From Bradyrhizobium hereditatis (GTDB lineage: Bacteria > Pseudomonadota > Alphaproteobacteria > Rhizobiales > Xanthobacteraceae), in assembly GCF_020329435.1 (NCBI RefSeq), contig NZ_JAGKJK010000009.1, positions 248,001-312,000 of the forward strand: a stretch of 64,000 bases of DNA, in the 5' to 3' direction. Shown piece by piece: positions 22,660-31,558 of the stretch (position 1 is its first letter; each line of letters opens with the position of its first letter). Below the pieces are notes generated by a model. The model had not been told where the DNA came from and did no database searches. It saw only the letters and a program-made list of their open reading frames with translations. Made by a program: the position numbers and the translations under genes.

Positions 22660-24852
22660 TCAGGCAAACGTGATGTTTTGGTCTTTCAACGGCACCGAAC
22701 GGATGCGCTTGCCGGTCGCCGCGAAGTAGGCGTTGAGCACCGCGGGCGCGGCGACGCCGATGGTCGGCTCGCCGACACCGCCCCAGAAGCCGCCGCTCGG
22801 CACCATCACGCATTCCACCTTCGGCATCTCGGCGATGCGCATCGAGTTGTAGGTATCGAAGTTGGTCTGCTCCATCTTGCCGTCCTTCACCGTGCAGCCG
22901 CCATAGAACAGGGCGGACAGGCCATAGACGAAGGAACCCGCGATCTGCCGCTCGACCTGCGCCGGGTTGACGATGTAGCCGGGATCGGTCGAGGCGACGA
23001 TACGATGCACCTTGATCTTGCTGCCGTCGGTGACGGAGATTTCGGCGGCGCCCGCAACGTAGCTGCCATAGCCCATTACCTGCGCAATCCCGCGATAGAC
23101 GCCTTGCGGCGCGGGCTTGCCCCAGCCGATCTTCTCGGCCACGGCATTGAGCACGGCGAGATGCTTCGGATGCTTGCTCATCAGCTTGCGGCGGAATTCC
23201 ACCGGATCCTGGCCCACCGAATGCGCCAGCTCATCCATGAAACATTCCATGTAGATCGCATTCTGGTTCACGTTCACGCCACGCCAGAAGCCGGGCGGAA
23301 CGTGCGGGTTGCGCATGGAATGCTCGACCAGCAGGTTCGGCACGGAGTAGCCGAACGCCGCATCGCCGGACGGACTGAGGCCCTGGAACGCAGCCGTGTC
23401 CATGCCGTTCACCAGCGCCGCCGGGCGCACCGTGTACAGGATCGACTGGCCCGACAATCGCACATGCAGCGCCGTGAGATTGTTGTCGGCATCGAAGGCG
23501 CCGGTCAGCTTGCACTGCGTGACCGGATGGAACTTGCCTTGCGCCATGTCTTCTTCGCGCGACCAGAGCAGCTTGACCGGCGTACCGGGCATCTGCTTGG
23601 CGATCAGAACCGCTTGCCGGACATAGTCGGTCATGCCGCGACGGCCGAAGCCGCCGCCGAGGATCAGCTTGTGCACCTCGCATTTTTCGGCCGGCAAGCC
23701 CGAGGCTTCCAGGGTAGCGGCGAATGCCGCTTCGCCGTTCTGCGTGCCGCACCAGACCTCGCACTTGTCCGGCGTATAGAGCGCCGTGGCGTTCATCGGC
23801 TCCATCGTCGCGTGATTCTGGTACGGGTAGTTATAGACCGCCTCGACTTTCTTGACCGCAGAGGCAATCGCGGCCTTGGCGTCGCCGTTCTGGTTGCCGA
23901 TGAAAGCCGGCTGTGAATTGTCGAGACCTTCGGCCAGCCATTTGGCGATCGACTCACTGGAGACTTTGGCGTTCTCGCCTTCGTCCCAGACGATCGGCAG
24001 CGCATCGAGCGCGGTCTTGGCGTGCCACCAGGTGTCGGCGACAACAGCCACTGCGCTATCGCCGACCTTCACCACCTTCTTGACGCCCTTCATGCCGGCG
24101 ATCTTGGCCTCGTCATAGCTCTTCAGCTTGCTGCCGAAGACCGGCGCATCCTTGATCGCAGCGTTGAGCATGCCCGGCAGCTTGAAGTCGGCGCCGTAGA
24201 TCATCGCGCCTGTGGTCTTGTCGACGGTGTCGAGCCGCTTCACGCCCTTGCCGGCGATCTTCCAATCCTTCGGATCCTTTAGCTTCACGTCGGCGTCCGC
24301 CGGCGGCGTGAGCTTCGCTGCGGCTTCCACCACCTTGCCGTAGGTCGTGGTCCTGCCCGACGGCGTGTGGGTGATGACGCTGTTGGCCGCAGTGCATTCC
24401 GAGGCCGGCACCTTCCATTCGTTCGTAGCGGCCTGCACCAGCATCATGCGCGCGGTGGCGCCGCCCTTGCGCACATATTCCTGGCTGGAGCGGATGCCGC
24501 GGCTGCCGCCAGTCGAGAAATCGCCCCAGGGGCGCTTGCGTGCGACACTTTGCCCGGGGGTCGGGTATTCGGTGATGACCTTCGACCAGTCGCATTCGAG
24601 TTCCTCGGCGACGAGCTGGGCGAGGCCGGTGAGGGTGCCCTGGCCCATCTCGGAGCGGGCGACGCGAATCACGGTCGTGTTGTCGGGGCGGATCACCACC
24701 CAGACATTGACTTCGGGCGAGCCGTCGGCGGCACGGACGACCTGTGGTCCGCCGAAGGGAATATCGAGGCCGATGGCGAGGCCGGCCCCCGCAGCAGCGG
24801 CGCCGATCACGAAGGCGCGACGATTGAGTTTGGGCATGACGTGCTGGTTCAT
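22660..24852 (-). CDS. iorB: Molybdopterin-binding hydroxylase large subunit, IorB type
   Basis: A 730-residue catalytic subunit of the isoquinoline 1-oxidoreductase/aldehyde oxidase group. The N terminus has a twin-arginine signal (NRRAFVIGAAAAGAG), so the enzyme is periplasmic. Cofactor-binding stretches include EMGQGTLTGLAQ, GGGFGRRG, and PPGFWRGVNVNQN. The catalytic glutamate is E695 in GEPT. It is preceded by GAGGTGACGCC and follows its iron-sulfur subunit by nine bases. Substrate is unknown; the sulfur genes downstream raise the question of a link to organic sulfur compounds. Confidence 0.92.
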   Translation of the reverse strand: MNQHVMPKLNRRAFVIGAAAAGAGLAIGLDIPFGGPQVVRAADGSPEVNVWVVIRPDNTTVIRVARSEMGQGTLTGLAQLVAEELECDWSKVITEYPTPGQSVARKRPWGDFSTGGSRGIRSSQEYVRKGGATARMMLVQAATNEWKVPASECTAANSVITHTPSGRTTTYGKVVEAAAKLTPPADADVKLKDPKDWKIAGKGVKRLDTVDKTTGAMIYGADFKLPGMLNAAIKDAPVFGSKLKSYDEAKIAGMKGVKKVVKVGDSAVAVVADTWWHAKTALDALPIVWDEGENAKVSSESIAKWLAEGLDNSQPAFIGNQNGDAKAAIASAVKKVEAVYNYPYQNHATMEPMNATALYTPDKCEVWCGTQNGEAAFAATLEASGLPAEKCEVHKLILGGGFGRRGMTDYVRQAVLIAKQMPGTPVKLLWSREEDMAQGKFHPVTQCKLTGAFDADNNLTALHVRLSGQSILYTVRPAALVNGMDTAAFQGLSPSGDAAFGYSVPNLLVEHSMRNPHVPPGFWRGVNVNQNAIYMECFMDELAHSVGQDPVEFRRKLMSKHPKHLAVLNAVAEKIGWGKPAPQGVYRGIAQVMGYGSYVAGAAEISVTDGSKIKVHRIVASTDPGYIVNPAQVERQIAGSFVYGLSALFYGGCTVKDGKMEQTNFDTYNSMRIAEMPKVECVMVPSGGFWGGVGEPTIGVAAPAVLNAYFAATGKRIRSVPLKDQNITFA

Positions 24853-24861
24853 GGCGTCACC

Positions 24862-25311
24862 TCAAGCGCTCGCGGCGGCGTGGATTGCCTCGCGGACCTG
24901 CTGGAAGGTCCCGCAGCGGCATATATTGGTGATGGCCTCGTCGATGTCCTGGTCGGTCGGCTTCGGCTTCTCCTTGAGAAGGGCTGCGACCGCCATGATC
25001 ATGCCGCTCTGGCAATAGCCGCATTGCGGGACATCGTGGGCAATCCAGGCCTGCTGCACCTTGTGCAGTGCGCCGTTGCTGGCGAGTCCTTCGATCGTGG
25101 TGATCTGCTTGCCGACCGCTTCGCTGACAGTCATGCCGCAGGAGCGCATCGCGACCCCGTCCACATGCACCGTGCAGGCGCCGCATAGCGCGATGCCGCA
25201 CCCGTACTTGGTGCCGGTCAGTCCAACATTTTCCCTGATCGCCCAAAGCAGTGGTGTGTCGTCTTCGACATCCACATTGATTGTTTTGCCGTTAATTGTG
25301 AGGTTTGCCAT
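24862..25311 (-). CDS. iorA: (2Fe-2S) subunit, IorA type
   Basis: A 149-residue electron-transfer subunit. Cluster ligands are C38, C43, C46 and C58 in the first domain and C97, C100, C131 and C133 in the second (CGYCQSG, CRCG). It has no signal and is probably carried out with the Tat-exported large subunit. AGGGGATACGCG precedes ATG 25311. It is the first gene of a run of eight minus-strand genes with gaps of at most 53 bases down to soxA. Confidence 0.93.
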   Translation of the reverse strand: MANLTINGKTINVDVEDDTPLLWAIRENVGLTGTKYGCGIALCGACTVHVDGVAMRSCGMTVSEAVGKQITTIEGLASNGALHKVQQAWIAHDVPQCGYCQSGMIMAVAALLKEKPKPTDQDIDEAITNICRCGTFQQVREAIHAAASA

Positions 25312-25465
25312 CGCGTATCCCCTGTTAGCTCAATCCACCGAGTGAGCTGCGCGCGGGAAGATGGCGTGCAACTTGGAATAGTTCAAATCAAGAAAAAGCG
25401 TGTTTGCGGACCGGAAGAAATTCGATCTGCCGGTGTTGCGTCGGCACGTGCCGATCGCATGGCTG

Positions 25466-26854
25466 TCATGCTTTTTCTGCAGGCACAGTAAGACGCAGGA
25501 AGCTCATCAGACTCCCCAGCGCGGCAAAGCCGGCCCCGAGCGCCAGCGCCACCGTCGCGCCGTTGTGACCGGCGAGGGCAAAGCATAGCGCCGCCAGCGC
25601 CGCGCCGAGGGTTTGGCCGGTCAGGCGGGCGGTCGCGACGATGCCGCTTGCGCTGCCGCTGCGATGCGGCGGTGCGCTCGACATCAGTGCCCGCAGATTG
25701 GGCGTCTGAAAGAATCCAAATCCGATCCCGCAAATCACCGTGCGCCAGACGATGTTGGCGACACTTGGGTCCGGCGGCAGCGTCGCTAGCAGCGCCATGC
25801 CAATGCCGAGCAACACCAGCCCGAGGCCGCCGAGGATGCCGACGGGATAGCGGTCGGATAGCCGGCCCCCGATCGGCGCCATGATCGCCACCACCAGCGG
25901 CCACGGAGTCATGAAGAAGCCGGTCTCGACTTGCGAGCGGTGCAGGACGTCCTCGAAGTAAAAGGGCAGCGAGACGAAGGCGAGTCCCTGCACGGCGAAC
26001 GCGCAGACCGAGGTGGCCGCGGACAGCGCGAACATCGGCCGCTTGAAGAGATCGATCGGCAACATCGGCGCCGGATGATTCTGATATCTGCGGCTGATGA
26101 CCCAGCCGAGCGCTAACGCCGCGCCAAGGGTCAGCCCGACCAGGACGGGCGGCACCTGATGCGCGGCGCCGCCTATTCCGATGATGAAGAGGCCGAGACA
26201 GCTTGCGGTGAGTCCTGCGCTTGCAAAATCGAAGGCGTGTACCGCGCGCGGTGTTTTCGGCAAGGTCTTCAGGCCGATCCAGATTGCAATCACGCCGAAG
26301 GGGATGTTGATCGCGAACAGCCACGGCCATGTGCCGACTGCAAGGATTGCAGAGGCAATGCTTGGGCCGAAGGTGAAGGCGGTTCCGACCACGAGCGCGT
26401 TGTGGCCGAAGCCGCGGCCGAGCATGTGGGTGGGATAGACGAAACGGACCAGGGCGGCGTTCACGCTCATGATGCCGCTGGCGCCAAGGCCCTGCAGCGC
26501 GCGTGCCGCGGTCAGGCTGGGCAGCGACCATGCCAGGGCGCAGCCGAGCGAGGCGAGCGTAAACAGCACCAGGCCTCCGATGTAGATGCGCTCATGGCCG
26601 ACGATCTCGCCAAGCGCGCCGAGCGGCAGCAGCGTCGCCACTAGTGCGATCTGATAGATGTTGACCACCCAGACCACATCCGCCGGGCTGACGCGGAGAT
26701 CGGCGGCAATGGCCGGAAGGGCGACATTGGCGATCGCCGTATCCAGCGAAGCCATCGCCAGCGCAGTGAAGATCGCAGCGACTGCCCACCGCCTGAGTTC
26801 GGGCGGCAGGCCGTCCATGGGGGCTGCTGATTTTGAAGTGACCTCTGCGCACAT
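25466..26854 (-). CDS. MFS exporter, EmrB/QacA (DHA2) type
   Basis: A 462-residue inner-membrane proton-coupled exporter with about 14 hydrophobic helices. It has the family motifs ALDTAIANVALPAI-like (SLDTAIANVALPAI), a WVVNIYQIALVATLLPLG segment, and GRLSDRYPVG between helices. The ribosome site is weak. It lies 154 bases upstream of iorA in the same direction; the gap contains no gene. It could be co-expressed with the iorAB-sox array or be independent. Substrate cannot be read from sequence. Confidence 0.88.
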   Translation of the reverse strand: MCAEVTSKSAAPMDGLPPELRRWAVAAIFTALAMASLDTAIANVALPAIAADLRVSPADVVWVVNIYQIALVATLLPLGALGEIVGHERIYIGGLVLFTLASLGCALAWSLPSLTAARALQGLGASGIMSVNAALVRFVYPTHMLGRGFGHNALVVGTAFTFGPSIASAILAVGTWPWLFAINIPFGVIAIWIGLKTLPKTPRAVHAFDFASAGLTASCLGLFIIGIGGAAHQVPPVLVGLTLGAALALGWVISRRYQNHPAPMLPIDLFKRPMFALSAATSVCAFAVQGLAFVSLPFYFEDVLHRSQVETGFFMTPWPLVVAIMAPIGGRLSDRYPVGILGGLGLVLLGIGMALLATLPPDPSVANIVWRTVICGIGFGFFQTPNLRALMSSAPPHRSGSASGIVATARLTGQTLGAALAALCFALAGHNGATVALALGAGFAALGSLMSFLRLTVPAEKA

Positions 26855-26989
26855 TCTGTCGGGCTCTCCACGCCGGCCGCGGACGCGCCCGTCTCGCGGC
26901 GTGTACTACGAACGCGACATGCGCCACAGGCGCTTCCTTGCATGATGCGTATGCGAAGCGGGCTGGCGAAGTGGCGGGAGCGCGGGTGC

Positions 26990-27769
26990 CTACGGGCCGG
27001 CGCTCAATCCCAGGCGTGCATAAATTCTTCGCGCATAGGCGCCGAATTCATCGGTGGTCTTGATCGGCAGCGCGCGTGGAAACGGTAGCTCAATCGGGAA
27101 ATACTCCGCCATCCGCGCAGGACCTGCGGTCAGCACCGCACAATGTGAGGCGAGAAACACCGCCTCCTGGATCGAATGCGTGACGAACAGGATGGTCTTG
27201 CCGCTCTCGCGCCAGATCCTGAGCATTTCGAGGTTCATCTGTTCGCGGGTCAGCGCGTCGAGCGCGCCGAACGGCTCGTCCATCAGGATCAGCTTGGGAT
27301 CATGGATGAAGGCGCGCGCAATCGCCGTGCGCTGCTGCATGCCACCGGACAGTTGCTGCGGATATTTGTCTTCGTAACCGGCGAGGCCGACCAGGTTGAG
27401 GAGCTCACGGGCGCGGCTCCGCGCCGCCTTCATCGGGAGACCGACGATTTCGGCCGGCAGCAGCACGTTGTCCAGAATGGTTCGCCATTTCAGCAGCAAG
27501 GCCTGCTGAAACACCATGCCGATGTCGCGCGCGGGATCGAACGGCGTCTTGGCATTGCCGATTTTGATCGTGCCGCCGTCGGCTTCATGCAGCCCGGCGA
27601 GGATCTTCAGCACAGTGGTCTTGCCGCAGCCGGACGGGCCGACCAGCGAAACCAGCTCGCCTTCCTTCACGTCCATGGTGACGTCGGAGACGGCGAGGAA
27701 TTCCGCGCCTTTGGAGCGATAGACCTTGCGGACGTTGCGCAGGCTGATGAAGGGCTCGTCCGTGCTCAT
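26990..27769 (-). CDS. ABC transporter ATPase, nitrate/sulfonate/taurine type
   Basis: A 259-residue ATPase of the SsuB/TauB/NrtD group. Walker A is GPSGCGKT, the signature is LSGGMQQR, and Walker B is LILMDEPFGALD, followed by THSIQEAVFLA. The start overlaps the end of the DHDPS-like gene by four bases; ATG 27778 just upstream is an alternative. It is the last gene of the operon beginning with the permease at 31466. The partner binding protein is divergent at 32304. Confidence 0.9.
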   Translation of the reverse strand: MSTDEPFISLRNVRKVYRSKGAEFLAVSDVTMDVKEGELVSLVGPSGCGKTTVLKILAGLHEADGGTIKIGNAKTPFDPARDIGMVFQQALLLKWRTILDNVLLPAEIVGLPMKAARSRARELLNLVGLAGYEDKYPQQLSGGMQQRTAIARAFIHDPKLILMDEPFGALDALTREQMNLEMLRIWRESGKTILFVTHSIQEAVFLASHCAVLTAGPARMAEYFPIELPFPRALPIKTTDEFGAYARRIYARLGLSAGP

Positions 27770-28821
27770 GCCAGCCATTTCTCGAGGTTCGCCTTCACGA
27801 AGGCGTCGTCGGAGAGATCGGCATGCTCGCGGCAGACGCGGTCGATCTGTTGCATCTGGCCGGGGCTCAGTCCTTCGGCGGGATCGAGGCACCATAGGCC
27901 TTGCATCAACCCCTGCCGCCGCAGCACTTCATGGCAGCCGGCGATGCAGCCATGGAAATTATTGGCGACGTCGAAGAACGCGCTGTTGCAGTCGGTGACG
28001 CGGGCGTCGAGCGCCAACAGATCAGCCGGTATGGTGTCCTTGCCCCGCGCGGCCTTGCACATCTCGAATTGCTTGATCGCGCTCGCCGTCCAGACCGACC
28101 AGTGGCCAAGGAGGCCGCCCCTGAAATAGGCGCGGGTGGTGACGCCGTTGTCGCGCAGGTCGAACGGCAAGGTGAGATCGAGCAGGATGTGATCGTCATT
28201 GCCGGTATAGAGCGCGACGCGGTCGAGCGCGCCCGCCGCCGCGACCCCGCGCAGCACGTCCAGCGTCCGATAACGATTGAACGGCGCGATCTTGATGGCG
28301 ATCACGTTGTCGATGCAAGCGAAGCGACGCCAGAAATCGGCGCTGAGGATGACGCCGCCGACCGCCGGCTGCAGGTAAAAGCCGACCAGCGGGATCTCGC
28401 GCGCCACCGTTTCGCAATGGGTGATGATCTCGTCTTCGGAAGCCGATTTCATCGCGGCGAGGCTGAGCAGGCCGGCGTGATAGCCGATGCCGCGTGCGGT
28501 TTGCGCCTCCGCAATGGCTTGTTGGGTCGGGCCGGCCAGTCCCGCCACCATCGCGACCGGCCGCCTGGTCCATGTATCAGCGGTCTCGGCTGCCAGCTCC
28601 AGCACCGGGCGGTACAGGCCGACATCGCGGATCGCAAACTGCGTGGTATGCACGCCGACGGCCAATCCGCCGGCGCCGGCGTCGAGGTAATACCGCGTCA
28701 GTACCCGTTGATGCCTGGTATCGAGCTTGCGGTTCGCGTCGAGCGCGAGGGGATGCGCCGGCAGCACGGTGCCGTTGGCGATCAGCCTGCGGATCTCGGG
28801 CTTGATTTCGCTATGGTGCAT
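27766..28821 (-). CDS. Dihydrodipicolinate synthase-family (DapA/NAL) aldolase-like protein
   Basis: A 351-residue TIM-barrel protein related to DapA and N-acetylneuraminate lyases, somewhat longer than the usual 290-310. Features include AVGVHTTQFAIRD, GYHAGLLSLAAM, VGFYLQPAVGGVIL and the expected Schiff-base lysine in AIKIAPFNRYRTLD. The family splits or joins 2-keto acids with aldehydes, or hydrates and dehydrates related acids. It is sandwiched between transporter parts, so it likely acts on the imported compound. I cannot name the substrate. Confidence 0.82.
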   Translation of the reverse strand: MHHSEIKPEIRRLIANGTVLPAHPLALDANRKLDTRHQRVLTRYYLDAGAGGLAVGVHTTQFAIRDVGLYRPVLELAAETADTWTRRPVAMVAGLAGPTQQAIAEAQTARGIGYHAGLLSLAAMKSASEDEIITHCETVAREIPLVGFYLQPAVGGVILSADFWRRFACIDNVIAIKIAPFNRYRTLDVLRGVAAAGALDRVALYTGNDDHILLDLTLPFDLRDNGVTTRAYFRGGLLGHWSVWTASAIKQFEMCKAARGKDTIPADLLALDARVTDCNSAFFDVANNFHGCIAGCHEVLRRQGLMQGLWCLDPAEGLSPGQMQQIDRVCREHADLSDDAFVKANLEKWLA

Positions 28822-28832
28822 GACGGCACTTT

Positions 28833-29657
28833 CTATCCAAATTCCGGTCCGGCGACGGCGAATGGCAGTTGCGCGGGCGAGGCGGTTGCGGGGCCAAAGC
28901 GCATGCGCTGAAACGGCCGCTCGATGCTCCAGCCCGCGCGGACGAGCCCGTCCAGAAACTCATCCTGGGAGAACACCGCGTCGATCAGCCACGGGGCGGT
29001 TTCAGAGCCAACAACGGCCTCCACCAGCTTCAACGCCTGATCGGCGCGATCGGCCAGCACCGGGCCGATATGTCGCGCAGTGCGCCCATCGCGGACGAGG
29101 GCCATGGCTCGATCGCCCGACACGATGCGGGAGCCGGGGCGAGCTGCAAATTCCGACAGCAATGTGCTGCGGTCGAACCCCATGGCTCTGCTATCGCGCG
29201 TGGCCAAGGCGTCGGGGCTGCCCGCTGAGGGCTGTTGTGTCGCCTTGGTGCCTTGCGGCTTCTCCAGCCGCAGCCGTCGCAATTGCAGTGTCGGCATGAA
29301 GCCGAGTGGGCCGTAGACGGTGGCGCCGGCCGGTGTTGCATCGAGCCAGCTCGTCAGGCCGCGTCGTTTCGCCAAGTTGAGGCAGGTATCCACGAGCGTG
29401 GTCGCGATGCCGCGGCGGCGGAAGTCGGCGGTCACCAGCACCATGCTGATCCAGGCGTTGCCCGCCGAGTAAGGCAATAGCGCCGCGGTTGCGACCAGCC
29501 GTTCGCCGTCGCGCACGCCGAACACAATTCCTTGGGCGAGGAAAAATCGCCAGTCGGCCTCATTCTGGTTCCAGCCGGCTTCAGTCGACAGCACCAGAGC
29601 GGCCTGCGCGTCGCCGACGCCAAGCTCGACGACGTCGATCGGCTCAGTACCGGCCAT
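28833..29657 (-). CDS. GNAT-family N-acetyltransferase
   Basis: A 274-residue protein with an N-terminal GNAT domain (about 5-125). The acetyl-CoA loop is RRRGIATTLVD, preceded by AWISMVLVTADF and followed by YGPLGFMPT. The C-terminal half (about 150-274) looks like a second, degenerate acetyltransferase-like domain with FDRSTLLSEFAARPGS. It overlaps the epimerase-like gene by 14 bases and sits 11 bases before the DHDPS-like gene. It may modify an amino group of the imported compound or be a two-domain sensor. Confidence 0.82.
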   Translation of the reverse strand: MAGTEPIDVVELGVGDAQAALVLSTEAGWNQNEADWRFFLAQGIVFGVRDGERLVATAALLPYSAGNAWISMVLVTADFRRRGIATTLVDTCLNLAKRRGLTSWLDATPAGATVYGPLGFMPTLQLRRLRLEKPQGTKATQQPSAGSPDALATRDSRAMGFDRSTLLSEFAARPGSRIVSGDRAMALVRDGRTARHIGPVLADRADQALKLVEAVVGSETAPWLIDAVFSQDEFLDGLVRAGWSIERPFQRMRFGPATASPAQLPFAVAGPEFG

Positions 29658-30681
29658 CGCGCACCTCGTACTTGGTGGGCTTGCCGAGGCTCGGCATTGA
29701 TCGCGAGACCCAGTCGGCAGTCCAAGTGATGAGCTGTTCGGTATCGACGATCGGCAGGCCGAACAGTTTCACCGCCTGCGAGGTGTCGGTGAGCCAGGCC
29801 GTCGGCTCCTCCTTGCCAACGATCACGGGCGCGAGGCCAAAGCGCTGGCCGAAATTTGCGGCGAGATCGCGCACAGCGAGGATTTCGTGGCCGCTGACGT
29901 TGATCGGCGAAGTTGGTATCTCACAGTGCGCGAGACAGCGCAGAGCCTGCGCCGAAGCGTCGCCCTGCCAGATGAAGTTGACATGACCGAGGCTGACGTC
30001 GATCGGCTTGCCCTGCAGAACCTTGCTTGCGATGTCGTGCAGTACGCCGTAGCGCATGTCGATCGCGTAGTTGAGCCGGAACAATCGCCCCGGCGTCGAA
30101 TACTTCTTCGAGAAATACTCGAACATGCGTTCGCGTCCGACGCAGGATTGCGCGTACTCGCCGGGCGGGTTGGGAGGCATATCTTCGGTCGAGCCTTTGC
30201 TATCCACCGGCACGAACGGATAGACACAGCCGGTCGAGAACGCGACGATGCGCGAAGATGAAAAAGCTTGTGCGACCAGGGCAGGGACGTGTGAGTTCAT
30301 CGCCCAGGTCAGCGACAGATCGCCTTCGGCGCCGAACTTGCGGCCGGCCATGAACACGACATTTGAAATCTTCGGCAGCGCCTTGATGGCAGCTTCATCG
30401 AGCAGGTCGCAACTGATGGTCTCGACGCCGCGCGCCTGCAGCCAGTCCTTCACAGTGGGATCGCTGAAGCGCGCGACGCCAATCACGCGGCGCTCCGGTG
30501 CGGCCGCCTTGGCAAGGCCCGCCAGTGTCGGCCCCATCTTGCCGGCGACGCCCAAGATCATGATGTCACCGTCGACCTTGCGGAGATCGTCGATCAGCGC
30601 CTGGCTCGGGCGGCACAACAGCTCGTCGAGTGCGTCGATATCGGCAATCGTCTGCGGCAGGTTTTCGCGCGTTAGCAGCAT
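29644..30681 (-). CDS. NAD-dependent epimerase/dehydratase-like protein with altered active site
   Basis: A 345-residue extended short-chain dehydrogenase fold. The nucleotide-binding motif is GVAGKMG near residue 48, followed by the conserved aspartate region SCDLLDE. The expected YxxxK reads YAQSC (from GEYAQSCVGRERMF), with Cys replacing Lys. STGCVYPF precedes it as the usual serine strand. The start at 30681 has GGGAATGAAC spaced correctly; ATG 30687 is also possible. It follows the permease by 14 bases. The missing lysine makes standard redox or epimerase chemistry uncertain. Confidence 0.8.
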   Translation of the reverse strand: MLLTRENLPQTIADIDALDELLCRPSQALIDDLRKVDGDIMILGVAGKMGPTLAGLAKAAAPERRVIGVARFSDPTVKDWLQARGVETISCDLLDEAAIKALPKISNVVFMAGRKFGAEGDLSLTWAMNSHVPALVAQAFSSSRIVAFSTGCVYPFVPVDSKGSTEDMPPNPPGEYAQSCVGRERMFEYFSKKYSTPGRLFRLNYAIDMRYGVLHDIASKVLQGKPIDVSLGHVNFIWQGDASAQALRCLAHCEIPTSPINVSGHEILAVRDLAANFGQRFGLAPVIVGKEEPTAWLTDTSQAVKLFGLPIVDTEQLITWTADWVSRSMPSLGKPTKYEVRDGRY

Positions 30682-30695
30682 GTTCATTCCCTGTC

Positions 30696-31466
30696 TTATT
30701 GCAGGCGGATGTCGCGCACGACGAACATCCGCTCGAGGCCGAGCACGAGGCCATACAGGGCCACACCGAGCAGTGTCAGGAGCACGACCGCCATCACCAT
30801 CGCCGGCGTATCCAGCGAGGATTGCACCTGGATCATGAGATAGCCGAGCCCGCGCTCGGAGGCGATGAACTCGCCGACGATGGCGCCGGCCACCGCCAGG
30901 ATCGCGCCGACCTTCATTCCGGAAAACACGTAAGGCAACGCGCCAGGCAACTGGATTTTTCGGAACAGCGTCCAACGGGAGCCGCGCAACGATTTCACGA
31001 GATCCAAGAGATCGGGCTCGACCTCGCTCAAACCCCTCGCGGTCGTCAGCAGGATCGGAAAAAAGCAGATGGAAAACGCAATCAGGATGTTCGGAAAGAT
31101 GCCGTAGGAGAACCAGACGATGAAGAGCGGCCCGAGCGCCACTTTCGGGATCATGTTCAGCGTCACGAACAGCGGCAGCAGTAACAGGCTGACCAGCGGC
31201 GACCAGGTGAACATCACGGCGAGCGTGATGCCGACCAGCGCGCCGAGGCAGAACCCGCCGAGAATTTCGGCCGCCGTCACCGCGAGATTGGAGAGCCAGG
31301 CATAGCTCGGCGAGCCCAGCGTCTTGATGGTCGCCAGCGGCGAGGGGAGAATGAATTTCGGCACCTGGAACGCATCGACCAGAACCTGCCAGAGCACAAT
31401 CACGGCCAGATGCACGATCAGGATGATCGCAAAAGATCGTGCCGGTCCGCCGTCTCCGCTGAACAC
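30696..31466 (-). CDS. ABC transporter permease, nitrate/sulfonate/taurine type
   Basis: A 256-residue inner-membrane permease of the SsuC/TauC class with about six helices. The ATPase-contact loop is GLSEVEPDLLDLVKSLRGS, with GSRWTLFRKIQLPGALPYVFSG-type sequence after it. GTG 31466 has AAAAGGAG at ideal distance; the longer frame starts from TTG inside the operator. It is the first gene of a five-gene operon with a TetR-type inverted repeat about 75-90 bases upstream. Confidence 0.9.
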   Translation of the reverse strand: MFSGDGGPARSFAIILIVHLAVIVLWQVLVDAFQVPKFILPSPLATIKTLGSPSYAWLSNLAVTAAEILGGFCLGALVGITLAVMFTWSPLVSLLLLPLFVTLNMIPKVALGPLFIVWFSYGIFPNILIAFSICFFPILLTTARGLSEVEPDLLDLVKSLRGSRWTLFRKIQLPGALPYVFSGMKVGAILAVAGAIVGEFIASERGLGYLMIQVQSSLDTPAMVMAVVLLTLLGVALYGLVLGLERMFVVRDIRLQ

Positions 31467-31538
31467 CGCAAGACTCCTTTTGAGGCACGGCCGGGTTCCC
31501 AAGCCGCGAGGCGGCAATCTATCGCGGCACCATCCGAC

Positions 31539-31558
31539 AATCAACTATCTGGTTGATT
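31539..31558. promoter_or_regulatory. TetR-type operator before the permease operon
   Basis: AATCAACTATCTGGTTGATT is a perfect inverted repeat with 7-base arms (AATCAAC/GTTGATT) and a 6-base centre. It covers the last bases of the tetR gene, upstream of the permease start. Read on the other strand, its core is CAACCAGATAGTTG, which matches CAACCAAATAGTTG at 32208 at 13 of 14 positions. Paired sites flanking tetR support autoregulation plus control of both transport transcripts. Confidence 0.65.

Noticed and set aside
22483..23916. Plus-strand 477-codon frame opposite iorB
   Set aside because: Antisense to a gene with secure motifs including GEPT and the Tat signal.
26945..26960. GATGCGTATGCGAAG as a further copy of the nicotinate operator
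   Set aside because: Only 11 of 15 bases match CATTCGTATACGAAC, the GTATAC core is lost, and the palindrome is broken.
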